Under the pieces are notes generated by a model that was given only the letters and a program-made list of their open reading frames with translations, did no database searches and was not told the origin of the DNA. A DNA stretch of 64,000 nt from Anagrus nilaparvatae (lineage: Eukaryota; Arthropoda; Insecta; Hymenoptera; Mymaridae). Below are positions 1 through 11,945 of the stretch, piece after piece. Made by a program: the position numbers and the translations under genes. Location: contig JAKSXM010000007.1 of NCBI GenBank assembly GCA_022575985.1, positions 9,426,501-9,490,500 on the forward strand, read 5' to 3'. Position 1 is the first letter of the stretch. The number at the start of each line of letters is the position of its first letter.

Positions 1-934
1 TTTAATAAAACAGCCGATATTTTGCGAAATTTTTTATCAGAAAATGAAAAAAAAAAATTAATTAAATTTTAGGGACCGGAGATATGTGTATATTTCAGTT
101 TTAAAAATGCGCCACTGGTCACGCTGGTCATGAACCAAGTATTTCTTTAAATTACAAATAAATTTTGCATATTCCTAAAAAATTTCAAACACAGCAAATT
201 AACGTATACAATATAGATTTATAAACAGTTATAGAAAAAATGAAAATGCCAAATTTTTTAGTGAATTCACATTTGAATTTAATAATCTAAAATTATTTTT
301 GAGTTTTACAAAAATTTTGCGTTAAACCGCAAAAAAAATTGTTTTTTTTGAGCATTTACGAACTATTCGTCAATTATAGATAGACAAAGCTTTTTTATAA
401 CGAAGTCACAAAAATTTGAGTTTAAAATTTTATTATTATTATGAAATCACTAAAAAAATTATTGACTGCATACAGTGGTGCCTTGGTTAATCAAACCTTC
501 GAAATTTGAATTTCCGAATGTCAATTTAAATAATGTCAAAAAAACTAAAGAATTTAAAATGCTTTATATTTAAAATTAGAAGATGAAGGCCGGTCTCTTT
601 GGGTCCAAATTATCAAGGTTTCACTGCATATTTAAATAAGTAAATAATCAGAATAATACAAACTATATTATGTCAGTTTTTGAATACAATTTTATTAAAA
701 AAACGTATAAAAAAATACGGAATATAAAAAACAAGCAATGATCATTAAATGCATTATTATTGCTTCTCCTGCAACGTAACATAATCTTTACGTGACTGCA
801 ACTAACTAAATGTCATTTTACAAAACTGCTTATTTTTATGCAACGTGAACTGTTTTGGACATTTTTATCGATTTAGATTTTGTCTTTTTACAATTGAATA
901 AACCATTAAACAAATTTCAAAAAATTATAAACAA
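1..934. other. AT-rich 3' flank of the SLC17 gene, no gene seen
   Basis: Downstream flank of the minus-strand transporter. It is AT-rich with homopolymer runs; I see no long reading frame, RNA gene or clear inverted-repeat element. The part next to 935 probably holds the transporter 3' UTR. Confidence 0.5.
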
Positions 935-3900
935 TCACGCCCTAACAAATTTTTTGTCATACATTTCATTTTTTTCTTTTTCCCTCCTTTCTTTGTCATT
1001 TTTCAAAAATTCGGGATCATTCCATGGTTGAATTTCTCCACTGGCAAATACAATGAATACTAAATTTGTTACTACAAATACACCAAAAACTATCCAAAAT
1101 ACTAAACGCCATTCTGACAGTGTTGAATCAGTTGTTAAAATTCCAACAATATAAGGTGTTATTATTCCTGTTAATGCTCCGGTTCCATTAATCATTGCCA
1201 TAAGAGTACCGGAATAATTTGGACTTAAGTCTAAAGCGTTTACTTTCATGCCAGGATAAAAAGTGCCCATTAAAGTCATACCCAATGAAAACATAATTAC
1301 AACTTGCATTTGATCACAGCCAGAATAAGATGCTAAGATAATAAATAATCCAGGTCCTATAGAAGCAACGGTGGTAAAAATCTTTCGCATGTTTGTTATT
1401 GATATATAATCTTTGGCAATCATCCAATCAGCAAAACACGAAGATATGTAACTGCTTATCCACATAAAGATGTAAGGCAAAGAAGAATAAAGTCCATTTT
1501 CTTTTATTGAAAACTTAAGAACACTGCTCATGTACTTTGGTAAATCAGTAACCATTGTGAAAAATCCCCAATCATGACCAATTTGAGCACAAATTAAAGC
1601 ATATAATGGGACTGAACGTAAAACATAACGCCATGGTACTGGAGGAGGTTTTTTGTGACAAAATCCTTGTAGACGTTCTTGAAGGAATTTTGCTTCTTTT
1701 TCTGATATGAATGGATGTTCACGTGGATTGTTGTAACAAAGTATTACCCAAAAAACAAACCAAGCTATACCCAAACCACCAAAAGCGTAGAAAACTGTAG
1801 GCCAGTCAAAATGATGAAGAATGTAACCAGACCCAGTCGTAGATATAACCGTACCTAAAAAAAAATTTTGAATTAATTTCATTATTAAAATTTATAAATG
1901 CTTAAAAATAAAAAATTTTTTCAAAAAATAACGGACTTGCAGCCAGAAATTACAATATGGTCCTGATTGCAATCAAATTACCCATTAAAACAAATCTGCA
2001 GATGTTTCAAGTCCCAAGAAAAAGCGAATATTAAAACGCTTCAGAAATGTTTGATAAACGTTTCGTGCTGTATGAGAATTATATTTTTACCACATTTTTT
2101 TAATAGCAAAATTTGAATTTTTCAAATATTCTGTCCCCATTTTGGTGTATAAATTTCTACTCGTGTACCTCAAATTATTATTAAAATTTAGGCTTTTAAA
2201 ATCAATTGCTTCAAGATAAAACAAAAATAATGACGATTGTATGAAAAAATTTTTTAAAATTCTGCAACCGTTGAAATAAAATGGTTTATTTGATTTAAAA
2301 AAACCAGTAAATACATGATTCTCACAGATTATACTGGCTTATGAAGATTAAAATCTTTAATGGATTATTTTTATTGCAATATACGATAATAAACTCTAAA
2401 TCTTGTATGCACATACAAAACAAAACGTTTCTGAAACGTTTCTAGAACGTTTCTAATGTAAACTAAAATTCAAACAGAAACGTTTATAGAATTTTTTTTT
2501 TGCTAAGTGATTATGTACACTGTAAAAAGTAACTTTCTTATATTAACAAAAAAATTAGAACATTTTCGAAAAATTAGTAAGTATTCGAAAAAATTTGTAA
2601 ATATTCGAAAAAAATCGTATATTTACTAAATTTAGTATATTACAAAAAAATTCGAGTTTTCTCGATTTTTTTTTGTGAATTCGCTAGAAAAATTGATAAT
2701 TTACCATTTTTTTTCGAAAATTTACAAAAAATAGTTGTAAATTTCCGAAAAATAGTTGTGAATTTACAACTATTTTCGTAAAATCACAAAAAAAAATCGA
2801 GAATTCTCGAATTTTTCGATAATATACTAAATTTAGTAAATTTACTATTTTCATCGAATATTTACAAAATTTTTTGAAAATTCACTAATTTTTCGAAAAA
2901 ATTCTATTTTTTTTGTAAATCTAAGAAAGTTACTTTTTTCAGTGTACAAAAAAAACTTAGAAAAAAAATTAATTGTAAACAAAATTATTTTAGATAGAAA
3001 CGTTTAGCTTCCAAGAAAAAGCGAACCTAAAACGTTTTGAAAACGTTTCTGTTTGCATTATAGAAATGATCTAGAAACGTTTTGTGCTGTATGTGCGGGT
3101 AATTTTAAGTTTTTTCGCTTTGAGAAAATTTTCTCACTTGTAAGTCAACAGTAAATACAAATTATGCAAAGTCATTTTTTCTCATCGCTGACGAAGAAAA
3201 GTCGTTTACAATTTTAGAAGGTATGCCCCATAACTCAGTTAATAGTCTACGTGCGATCTTTTCTACAATAAAAACCCGAAAAAACCTTTACAAATTAAAT
3301 GCTTTATATTTTTTTTTTTTTTTTGAATTCTTATCAAAATATAATCAATTTATAAAAGTTTTATTTTTGAATTTAAGTATATTAATACTAATCTTTTTTT
3401 AATTAATTAAAAACGTGCAAATATTTAAAAATTACAAATTTTAAAATTATAAAAATTTTAAATTTTCATTATAAATTTTTAATTATATTTATACTAATCT
3501 TTTTTTGATTAATTAATAACGTGCAAAAATTTAAAAATTATAAATTTTTTTAAAATTTTACTAAATTTAACTAATTTACTTAATTTGACTAAATTAGCTC
3601 AAAATTTTATATTATAACGATTAAAATATTACTCATAATATCAAAATAATTTAAAATTCTTTCTGGGGGGTAAAATACAATTCATACAATAATTATTATT
3701 GCCAAGCAAATGATAAAATAACTAAATTTACTTTTTTACGACCTTTAGATTACTTAAATTATACTAAACTTTTTATATTATTTTTCTTAGCGCATTAAAA
3801 AGTTTACATATTATGATAATATATGGTCGATGTATTTGTAAAAGATATAATTATTAAAAATTTTCGTGTTTAAAGTTTTGAAAAAAAATTGATAAGCGCT

Positions 3901-6900
3901 AAATTTAAAATAAGATCTATTTTTTAAAAAATTATAATCATATCCAAAACATACCCAATAAAGACCCTGAAAATACTAAAGATCCAATTTTCGAGCGTTC
4001 TTCTGGTGGCGTCCATTGGGCTATCATGGCATTTAATGCTGGAAAAGTCGTTCCTTCTCCTAAACCAGTTAATATTCGAAGAAAAATAAGAGCATTTATT
4101 CCTCCATTATCAACAGCCAAAGGAGTGAATAAGGTAAATATTGCTGTTGATAAAATACCAAGACCAAGTGAATATTTTCCTCCGAATCTTTCAGCCAAAT
4201 AACCAGCAGGAATATGAGCAATCACGTAACCCCAATAAAATGAAGATAAAATGATTCCCTATAATTAATAATATAAATTTATTTATCATGTATTCTTATA
4301 GGTATTATTACATATTTTATTACTACTTATAGGTATTATAAGTACTTTTTAATTTTAACAACGTTGTAGTACTATTTGCAAAACTTGAGCTAAAAATGCA
4401 AATTGAAACACAGTGAAAGTTATAGAACTAATATGCTTCTTTTTTTAAAACTTTTTATTTTTGATACCCTCAGCTCATATTTGTTTAAAAAATGTTTTAA
4501 TGTCAAATTTACAAAATTTCATAGTTTTCTAAAATGAAACAGTTAGTAACTCTGAAAAATTTATCCCTGGGAAATACAACAGCTTATAATATAATATTGC
4601 AATATTCATACATTCTCTTAATTTTTATGAAAGCAAAATAATAGCTTTGCTGAGTTCTAAAAGAATTTAAAAAAACTTTTTTTTCAACTATAAAATACTG
4701 AGTAATTTTCAAAAATGTTGAATAAAATATCAAAGAAATTTAACAACATTTGGGTATTTTTATTTTCATAGCGATTGCAGGGCAGAAAAAGATCATTTAA
4801 TTTAAAAAGTTTTTTTATAATGGCTTCAAAATACCTTGTTATTAGCTAGCCTTAGTTTGCTTAAAACTTTGGTAATTAATTTTGGAAAATAGTTCGAGAA
4901 AAATGTTTTTTAAGAGAAAAGGTCAATAATAGTTTCGAGGAAGTTGAGGTAACAGGAATACAATGAATGCGAAGCAAAACAAATTTCATAATTTAAAAAA
5001 TTTTTACTTAAAGTAGATTTTAGCAGAATGGGATAATAGAAAAGCCCATACGATGCAGGGTGAACTTTAGACTAACCAAAAATAATTATGAATGGACAGA
5101 ACTACTTATCTAAGGATGTCCACTGAGTCATATATTAAGAGCCTTGGTGAAACTAATTTGCCTAGGCTGGTTAAATCTTATAACCGGATGAAAATTTAGG
5201 ATATCCCTAAATGCACTCCCCAGAACCTAATTCCAAATCGGTTTGTAAAAAAAAACTTGAACAGACCTAAGGAGGGAGTGGTTAAAAAATTTTTAGACTC
5301 AAAGTGAAAAAATTTTAACCGTAAAGAACTTTGGTTGATGAATGTACATGTGGAATGTAGCATATGAGCCAATCCGTACCTTTGGGAAATTGATCCGTGT
5401 CTAGTTATAAGGGTCAAATTCACCCCCAAAAATATCACCTGACTCTAAAAATTGTAAAACAAAAAATTGTTTTTTCACCTTGAGTCGGAAATTCTTCAAC
5501 CCATCCCCCTCAGCTCGTTTTAAGTTTTCTTAACAAATCTAGATTTGGAATTAGATTCTGGAGGGTATATTCAAGGATATACTAAATTTTCATCCAGTAA
5601 CAAAATTTTCATCTGGTTGATTTTTAGGTAACCACTTAGGCAAATTAGGTTCACTAAGGCTCTTAATATTTGACTTAGTGGACATCTTTACATAAGTAGT
5701 TCTGTCCATTTGCAGTTATTTTTGGTTAGTCAAAAGTTTACCCTACATCGTTTGGATTCTTTTGCTATGAGAAGGCCAAATTTTCAGGCTAAAGGCAGTA
5801 CTGTACTCAAACGAATATATACAAATAATCTTCAAATTTTATGAATTAAACATCAATACAAAAAAAATTTGATTTCATTATGATATATAAAAACTAAAAA
5901 ATACACTGTCAGATTGCTGAATTTTGAAATTGCTTTAAATGTAAGCAAAGTTCAAGGGTAGCAAAAACAAAAGATTTTAAAATTTAAGGGTAAGTAAAAA
6001 TTTAAGTTTATTATAATCGCAGAGATTTTTTGTATGAGCTTCCTTTTTTTATTCTAAGCGAAAATTAAAAGTAACAATCAGAAAAAATAGTTTGGTAGCT
6101 ACAAATTTTTTGTGTACAAATTTTCAAACTTCTTTTTTTTTGCATTCAAAACGAAAAATCTTGATTTCCTGGTAATTTTCTAAAAATATTTACATGGTCA
6201 AAGCTAATTTAATGATAATTTATAGTTAAATAAAAAAAAATTAATAAACTTGAAGGATGAAATAACAATAAATAATGTGTGTCATATAAACCAGAGTTAA
6301 AAAAAAAATAAATAAAAAATTGAAGAAAAAAAAATCCATTTTTTTATGCAAATTAAATATTTTATCAATTTTTATTTACTCAATTTTAAATTTTGTAATC
6401 TAAATTCAAAGAAATTAAAAAGCAAAATTTACTATTACAATTATGTCTAATTTAAATAAAGGTCAATCATATCTTCTGTTATCTTAAACTGATTATATCA
6501 TTACACAGAAATTTTTTTATCTTTTAAGCTAAAATCTTAAACTACATGTAAATATACAAAAGAAGGAGAATTTTTTTATTAACAATAAATGTGACGTTAT
6601 TTCTATTGTTTATTTATTTTGAAATAAAATTCTTATCAATTTTAAATTACGTATTATCATTATAATAAAAAAAAAATAAGGACAGTGCATCATTTCAAGA
6701 AAATTTATTTTAAAAATTAAATTAAAAAAAGAGAAATTTTTTTATTACAATTGACATAGATATTTAATATATCAGTATTTTAACCTGAATTTTCTTTTTA
6801 TCCTTTTAGAACTATTAATTATAAAAATAATAATGATTTGATTTATCAGATAAAGAATCTACAAATAATTAATCGCAAATATAGTTTGTTTTATGAATTT

Positions 6901-7258
6901 TGAAGCAAATCAAACAATTTTAACTGGCACCAAAATGTTCATCTCTATAAAAACATCCCATTTTACTGAATAAAACTATTTATAAATAACTTGTTGGTAT
7001 AATATTTCAAGAAAAAAAATTTAAATGAGTATACCTGCTCTTTTTCAGTCCAATTATATGTGCCTTTTGGAATGGTAATGTTAGAATTATTTTTATGCAC
7101 AACAGTGCATATTTCTTCATTAGATATGTGCTCTGGATGTATAATTGGTGATGCCATTTCTGTTATAGTTATTGATAAGCAAGCTCGCATTGCGTATGCA
7201 TTTACTAAAGCCAAAAATCCCATAACAGCAAATACCCATCTTTGGGATATGTAACCAC
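935..7258 (-). CDS. SLC17/MFS anion transporter (putative inorganic phosphate cotransporter), 5' end incomplete
   Basis: Three coding exons read on the minus strand: 7258-7035, 4258-3955 and 1854-935 (stop TGA at 935-937). All junctions are GT-AG and the phases agree, giving 481 residues without the first exon. The first exon begins [20 protein letters not shown], the usual start of membrane segment 1 in insect SLC17 proteins, followed by a loop with N-glycosylation sites (NNSNIT). The second carries [19 protein letters not shown], the MFS loop 2-3 signature, and [16 protein letters not shown]. The last exon holds the remaining membrane segments with [20 protein letters not shown] and ends in a charged cytoplasmic tail ([15 protein letters not shown]). 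The family moves organic or inorganic anions, mostly with Na+ or H+, across plasma or lysosomal membranes; the substrate cannot be told here. The exon at 7258 starts in phase 1, so an upstream coding exon is required. The introns at 1855-3954 and 4259-7034 contain foldback elements. Confidence 0.93.
2409..3095. mobile_element. MITE-like element with AAACGTTT-rich ends, interrupted by a palindromic element
   Basis: Lies in an SLC17 intron. The left end (GCACATACAAAACAAAACGT) and the reverse complement of the right end (GCACATACAGCACAAAACGT) match, and both ends are packed with AAACGTTT palindromes. A related end (CGTTTCGTGCTGTATGAG) lies at about 2057-2075, next to an AAGAAAAAGCGAA stretch that recurs near 3013, so a partial second copy sits at about 2005-2075. 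A different palindromic element occupies the centre. Confidence 0.55.
2514..2948. mobile_element. Palindromic MITE, about 435 bp, long terminal inverted repeats
   Basis: The ends are inverted copies starting TGTACACTG and running to AACTTTCTTA, 26 of 27 bases alike. The interior is a long imperfect palindrome of TTCGAAAA-type blocks with no coding capacity. It sits inside the AAACGTTT-rich element. Confidence 0.7.
3385..3562. repeat. Tandem duplication, period about 106 bp
   Basis: Two direct copies of a segment starting TACTAATCTTTTTTT and continuing through AACGTGCAAA at about 3386 and 3492. It is intronic in the SLC17 gene and very AT-rich. Confidence 0.6.
5048..5750. mobile_element. Foldback element of about 700 bp in an SLC17 intron
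   Basis: Left arm from about 5048 (ACGATGCAGGGTGAACTTT, then GACTAACCAAAAATAATTAT, GACAGAACTACTTAT, GATGTCCAC) returns inverted at about 5640-5750 (GTGGACATC, ATAAGTAGTTCTGTC, TTTTTGGTTAGTC, ACCCTACATCGT). The arms are over 100 bp with scattered mismatches. The 80-codon frame inside is a by-product of the repeat; no transposase is seen. Confidence 0.75.
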
Positions 7259-7486
7259 CTAAAATTAATGAATTATTTGTTAAAAATCAAAGAATCTTAT
7301 TATATTTGAGTTCATATAATTGTGACCGTATGAAAATTTTGTGAATAGCAAAATCATAAATTTTAAAAAATAGCTGTCTAGCATCGCATTACGCCAAACT
7401 AATAATAGTTAAATTCATGCGGTTTACGTCAAAAAACGGGAAAAAACAGCAGAAGTAACATGAGCCAATATGATTCGGATTGATTA

Positions 7487-7625
7487 CAATAGTATATTAC
7501 GATCCATAACCAGAAAAGTAAAGAATGGCTCAAATCGGACGTAAAGTACCTTCCGAGTCAAAGCCGTGGATAGTAAACTGCGATTTGGGGCATACTTTTT
7601 TATGGCCAAGGATTGTAAACGATTT
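7487..7625. repeat. GATCGCA-core dispersed palindrome family, copy 1
   Basis: Contains AAAGAATGGCTCAAATCGGA, then CCGAGTCAAAGCCGTGGATA, then GTAAACTGCGATTTGGGGCA, flanked by the partial ends AGTATATTACGATCC and GGATTGTAAACG. Compare the copies near 19265, 22361, 36515 and 44008. Confidence 0.65.
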
Positions 7626-7689
7626 TTCTGCGTCAATGACAAATATTTACAATGATCAACTCTCTCTATAGTACGATTACCAATGCTTA

Positions 7690-8830
7690 TCTGAAATTGC
7701 TCAGGAATGAGCTATTTTTATAAGCGCCGTAAATTATAAATACAGATTTCTCTAGATTTAAAGAGAGTTGGTTAACATTTAACCATTGATATACAATCAA
7801 AAGATAGTCAACTATTTTGTTACGAGCTAAGGGCCATGACCTTTCACCACTAACAATTGTCGTGTGATTAAGTTAAGAATTTTACCCCTAAAACCATAAA
7901 TAGTGAGCTTTTTGTAAAAAAATGTTATATTGTACTGTGTCGAAAGCTTTAGCTAGGTCTAAGTAGGTTACGACCGTAGGTAAACTCTGGTCCACATAAC
8001 TATACAAAATATTCTTAATATGAGCTAGAGCTTTCTTAAAGCCAATATTTTTCAGGAAACCAAATTAATCATCGAATAAGATGTTATTTTTAAGTAAAAC
8101 ATTTTTAATTTACGTGTCCATTCACTAAATAATTTAAAAAATAAATTCAAAACAATAATTTTTTAATAAAAAAAAATTTTATTTATTCCGTCTTATAGTG
8201 CCAAGTCGAGTGCCAAGTCAATTATTGTAAAAGGACGCGTTTCGAGTATACTTCGTATAAAAATTTTCTTAAATCTTTGAAAATGAGATTACATATCTCG
8301 AAACGCTTCAGTTTACAATAATTGACTTGTCACTATGAGACGGAATAAATAAAATTTTTATTTTTATAAAAAATTTACTGTTTTTAATTTATTTTTTAAA
8401 AGTATACTTCGTTATATCAAAGAGATGACGCGAAAATAAAAATTTTCTTAAATCCTTGAAAATGAGATTACATATTTTGAAACGCGTCAGTATACAATAA
8501 TTGACTTGTCACTATAACACGGAATAAATAAAATTTTTATTTTTATAAAAAAATAAATAAAATTTTTATTTTTATAAAAAAATAAAAAATTTATTGTTTT
8601 TAATTTATTATGTTATTTTTATTTTTATTTATGAAACTAAGGATTTTGACATGCAATAATTTCTCTAGTAATTTCGCTAGGTTAGACATTAAGAAGATAG
8701 GCCTATAATTTGTAGTAGGTATACTGTTTGTCATCACTTTTGTTTATAAGGATGATGTCAGCTGTTTTTAAGTAGGCCAGAATGGTTTCGATTTTAAAAG
8801 ATCAATTTATGCAGATCTGTCGGGCAACTG
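7690..8830 (-). pseudogene. Non-LTR retrotransposon reverse-transcriptase relic
   Basis: Minus-strand reading recovers reverse-transcriptase signatures in order: KTADIILINKSDDKQ and NYRPIFLMSNLAKLLEKLL at about 8800-8640, FGFLKNIGFKKALAHIKN and VTYLDLAKAFDTVQYNIFL at about 8070-7900, and YQWLNVNQLSLNLEKS at about 7790-7745. The first D of the polymerase active site is visible in LDLAKAFDTV; the YADD box is not recognisable. Frameshifts and a stop (FDD*FGF) show it is dead. An unrelated foldback element (about 8130-8630) splits it between the NYRP block and the FGF block. It resembles the RT of jockey/CR1/RTE-type elements; the clade is not resolved. Confidence 0.8.
8130..8630. mobile_element. 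Foldback element inserted in the RT relic
   Basis: The inner motif CAATTATTGTAAAAGGACGC and its inverted partners around ACAATAATTGACTTGTCACT (8315-8335 and 8490-8515) form arms, bounded by GGAATAAATAAAATTTTTAT-type ends. The segment with CTTTGAAAATGAGATTACAT is present twice in the same direction (about 8275 and 8453), so the right half is partly duplicated. A related fragment (TTTCGAAACGCGTCGGTC) lies near 32730. Confidence 0.65.
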
Positions 8831-8869
8831 AGAGCTTTATTTGAAAAGTATGGAGTTAATGATTTCCTT

Positions 8870-11800
8870 TTTTCATGAATGCGGACATTTCCCATACGCC
8901 AAAACAGCTACTTTATAAGTTCAATATATGAAAGACGTAAAAAAATTTTATGACGATGGAATTATGGACTAATCATCGTACAGATGAATTTTGGAAAGAT
9001 CACTGCCTACAGTGACCAGAAATTTGAACAAATGCTTATGAAAGCCATGAACGTTCAAGGAGGGCCATTCGCACGTGGTGCAACAAAAAGTATTGTATTT
9101 TAGTAGATTATAGACACTATTCCAACAAGAAATGTCTCGCATTGTTTAGAAAAGCGCTGTGGCCTTTTTTTAAATAAGTCGTATCAGCACAAAGACGCAA
9201 CAGAATCTTTAATGAAACAGAATTAAAAATTCGATCTAGAATTTAATAAATTTCTGGATCAGCGTAATCCATTCACGGCCAGGCTGCTTTGCTGGAATAT
9301 TCAAGCAATCAATTAAAACAGATAAAAAAGATGTAGGAAAGCTTAAATTTTGTTCCCCTCCCTTTTTTTTAAGAGTTATTTGTTTTTATTAAATTTTATA
9401 ATTTAGTGATAAATTTAAAAAAACAAAATTAATATTATTTATTATGTGTCTAGCAAGGGGAGTTCAATACATTTGGAACACCAAATTTTATTATGTTGAA
9501 AAAACATGTCGACCACCCTTCGTTCATTCCAATGGGTCTTCTGGGCCTAGAAACGCAGGGCACAATGTTACGAAATAGGGTTTTTTTGTAATTTTCAAAG
9601 AAACGCTAAAAACTCACAAGTTAACCAAAACTCTTCTGGTTGGTCTCATTTTTTTGGTGTAAAGTCAACTTTCAAACGCCGTAAACCGCAATTTTTATCA
9701 CTAATTTTCTCATCAATGAAGCAAATTAACCAAATGGCCATTTTTCGCTAAAAATGACCAATTTTTAAATTGGTCCCGAATTCGTAATTTCTGACAAAAA
9801 GGGTTTTATATGTCTCGAAAAATTTCTACAAGCTTCTAATTTTCAAAAATTCTTTACTCGTCTCATTTCCTTGAGTCGTTTTTAAGAATTAAAAAATGAG
9901 ACCAATTAGAGTTTGGTTAACTTGCGAAGTTTTAGCGTTTCATTAAAAATTACCAAAAAACCCTATTTTGTAACATTGAGCCCTGCACTTCTAGGCCTAG
10001 GAGTCCCATTGGAATGAGCGAAGGGTGGTCGACATGTTTTTTCAACATAATAAACTTATCCATAACCATTTGATGTAATTTGGTGTTCCATTGAACTCCC
10101 CTTGCTAGACACATAATAAATAATATTAATTTTGTTTTTTTAAATTTATCACTAAATTATAAAATTTAATAAAAACAAATAACTCTTAAAAAAAAGGGAG
10201 GGGAACAAAATTTAAGCTTTCCTACATCTTTTTTATCTGTTTTAATTGATTGCTTGAATATTCAAGCAGTTTGCTTGAATTTTCAAGCAGCTATACTTTT
10301 TGCTTGAATATTCAAGCAAAGCAGCCTGGCCGTGTTGGTTCACAACGAACTTTTATCTATAACAACTGGTTTAGTAGCTGATAAAAGAGTTAATTGTATA
10401 GACTCATTTGATTTAGATGTTAAGGTTATGTATACGATCTATGAATCTGCCACAAACTTTAGAAACATTAAATTCAGTCATGAAAATAAGGTGTTAACCT
10501 TATTAAGGTGTGAAATGGATACTACAGTTCAAATCAAAGAAAATGTTATAAATATTGATTCAAATGAACTCTTTAAAAGAATATTAATAATGAATATGCC
10601 AAATGAAGAATTTAAGGCTATATTTGAATATGAGCTGTTACCCTAACCAGCATCTATGTTTGATGTTTACAGTATTAGAAAAAATATCAAATCTCAACTA
10701 TACAACTTTTTTGATGAGCTTGATCATAATATTGATTAACGGACCTTAAAACCTATGCATACGTTATAAGCGGTGACATGCTACTCCAAAAAATAGGTTG
10801 GAATACGAATGATAAATTATAAATATTTTGAATAGTTACGTTAGTCATTTAAGACTTTATGGGTATTCAATCTGTGTTTTATTTTATGAATACAATGAAA
10901 TATCAATTAAGTCGTGGGAAAGAAATCGAAGATCGTAAAACTATTTGTGGATGGACTTTAAATTCAGGAAAACTCCAGATTACAAGGAAAATGTATTGTG
11001 TAAGCAATTCAAAGGAGATGCTAATCGTGAAATAGTTGAAGAAGCGATAACAACTGCTGATTTAAAAAAAAAAATAGTAGTTGTTTCTGAAGATAAAGAC
11101 GTTTTAGTAATTTTAAAAAGCCTAACAAGAGATAGTGAAGTTGAATATTATTTTTTAAAGCCCACGATTATTGAACAAGCTGAGCGGAAAAAGCCTTTTA
11201 CAAACCGCAGCTTGCACAAAAAACTTCCAAATTGTGAACAATTTTTGTTATTTCTTCATGCCTTTACTGGAAGTGACACGAACAGTGGATTTTTCAATAT
11301 GGGAAATAAAAAATTTTTTAAATATTTGAGTTGAGACCGGATTTGCAGGATCAAGCTAAAGCTTTAACTTGTAAACCTAATTGGAAAAAAATTTTAGAGG
11401 CTGGAACTCAATGCACTCCAGCCTTGTATAAGGACAAATCTAATATTTCAAATAATTTGACATCGAAACAAAAGTTACGCCAATTAAGGTATACAATATT
11501 TTCTGTAAAAAACGGAAAAAAATTAAAAAATTGAAAAAAGATGAAGAAGATACAAATATTTATACAAATTTAAGTAGCAGTAAAAAAAATAGAAAAAAAA
11601 CCACAAAAAAAACAAACTTGCGTATTTGCACCCAACAGCAGATGCTCTTGGTCAACATTTAAAAAGAGTATACTACCAGGTACGTGAATGGATTGGAAGC
11701 ATTTTAGGTCAACCTAATCCAGTGAATCCAGAAGAATGGGGTGGTATTGAGTGTTCTTTTGCTTGTGTCAATTGTAATGACTCTGCGTATACAAACACTA

Positions 11801-11945
11801 CTATAGAATGCCAAATCGAGATGATGAAGTCGAAGAAGAAGAAGAAGGTGAAGAATGTGTACAAGATGAAGAAGGTATACAAGGTGAAAATTTTGAAGAA
11901 TATATAAAAGCATATGTGTTGACTGAAAGTGATTCAGATGAATGA
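8870..11945 (+). pseudogene. Broken member of the dispersed 'HAFTGSDT' gene family, split by a foldback element
   Basis: Plus-strand fragments in several frames line up in the order of a multicopy protein family common in insect genomes whose function I do not know: GHFPYAKTATL and HRTDEFWKDH (8880-9000), FEQMLMKAMNVQGGPFARGA (9030-9085), YQHKDATESLMKQN and FNKFLDQRNPF (9180-9273), then after the insertion VHNELLSITTGLVADKRVNC (10335 on), VVVSEDKDVLVIL, FLLFLHAFTGSDTNSGFF (about 11240-11300), LRQLRYTIFSVKNGKK, HPTADALGQHLKRVYYQVRE (11626 on), and an acidic tail ending SDSDE at 11945. There are several frameshifts and stops, so it cannot make the full protein. The uninterrupted order on both sides of 9274-10336 shows the foldback arrived later. 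Confidence 0.75.
9274..10336. mobile_element. Foldback element of about 1.06 kb with roughly 0.4-0.5 kb arms, inserted in a pseudogene
   Basis: The left end CACGGCCAGGCTGCTTTGCT is repeated exactly inverted at the right end (10317-10336). The arms continue with GATGTAGGAAAGCTTAAATT, TTCCCCTCCC, GTGTCTAGCAAGGGGAGTTC, CATGTCGACCACCCTTCGTT and onwards, on both sides of an unpaired centre near 9660-9870. The right arm has an extra AACTTATCCATAACCATTTG block. No coding sequence is inside. It lies between the NPF and VHNELLS segments of the surrounding pseudogene; no clear target duplication could be assigned. Confidence 0.88.

Noticed and set aside
10945..11334. Separate intact 129-residue gene
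   Set aside because: It is one segment of a longer broken family member; the segments before and after continue the same protein in other frames.
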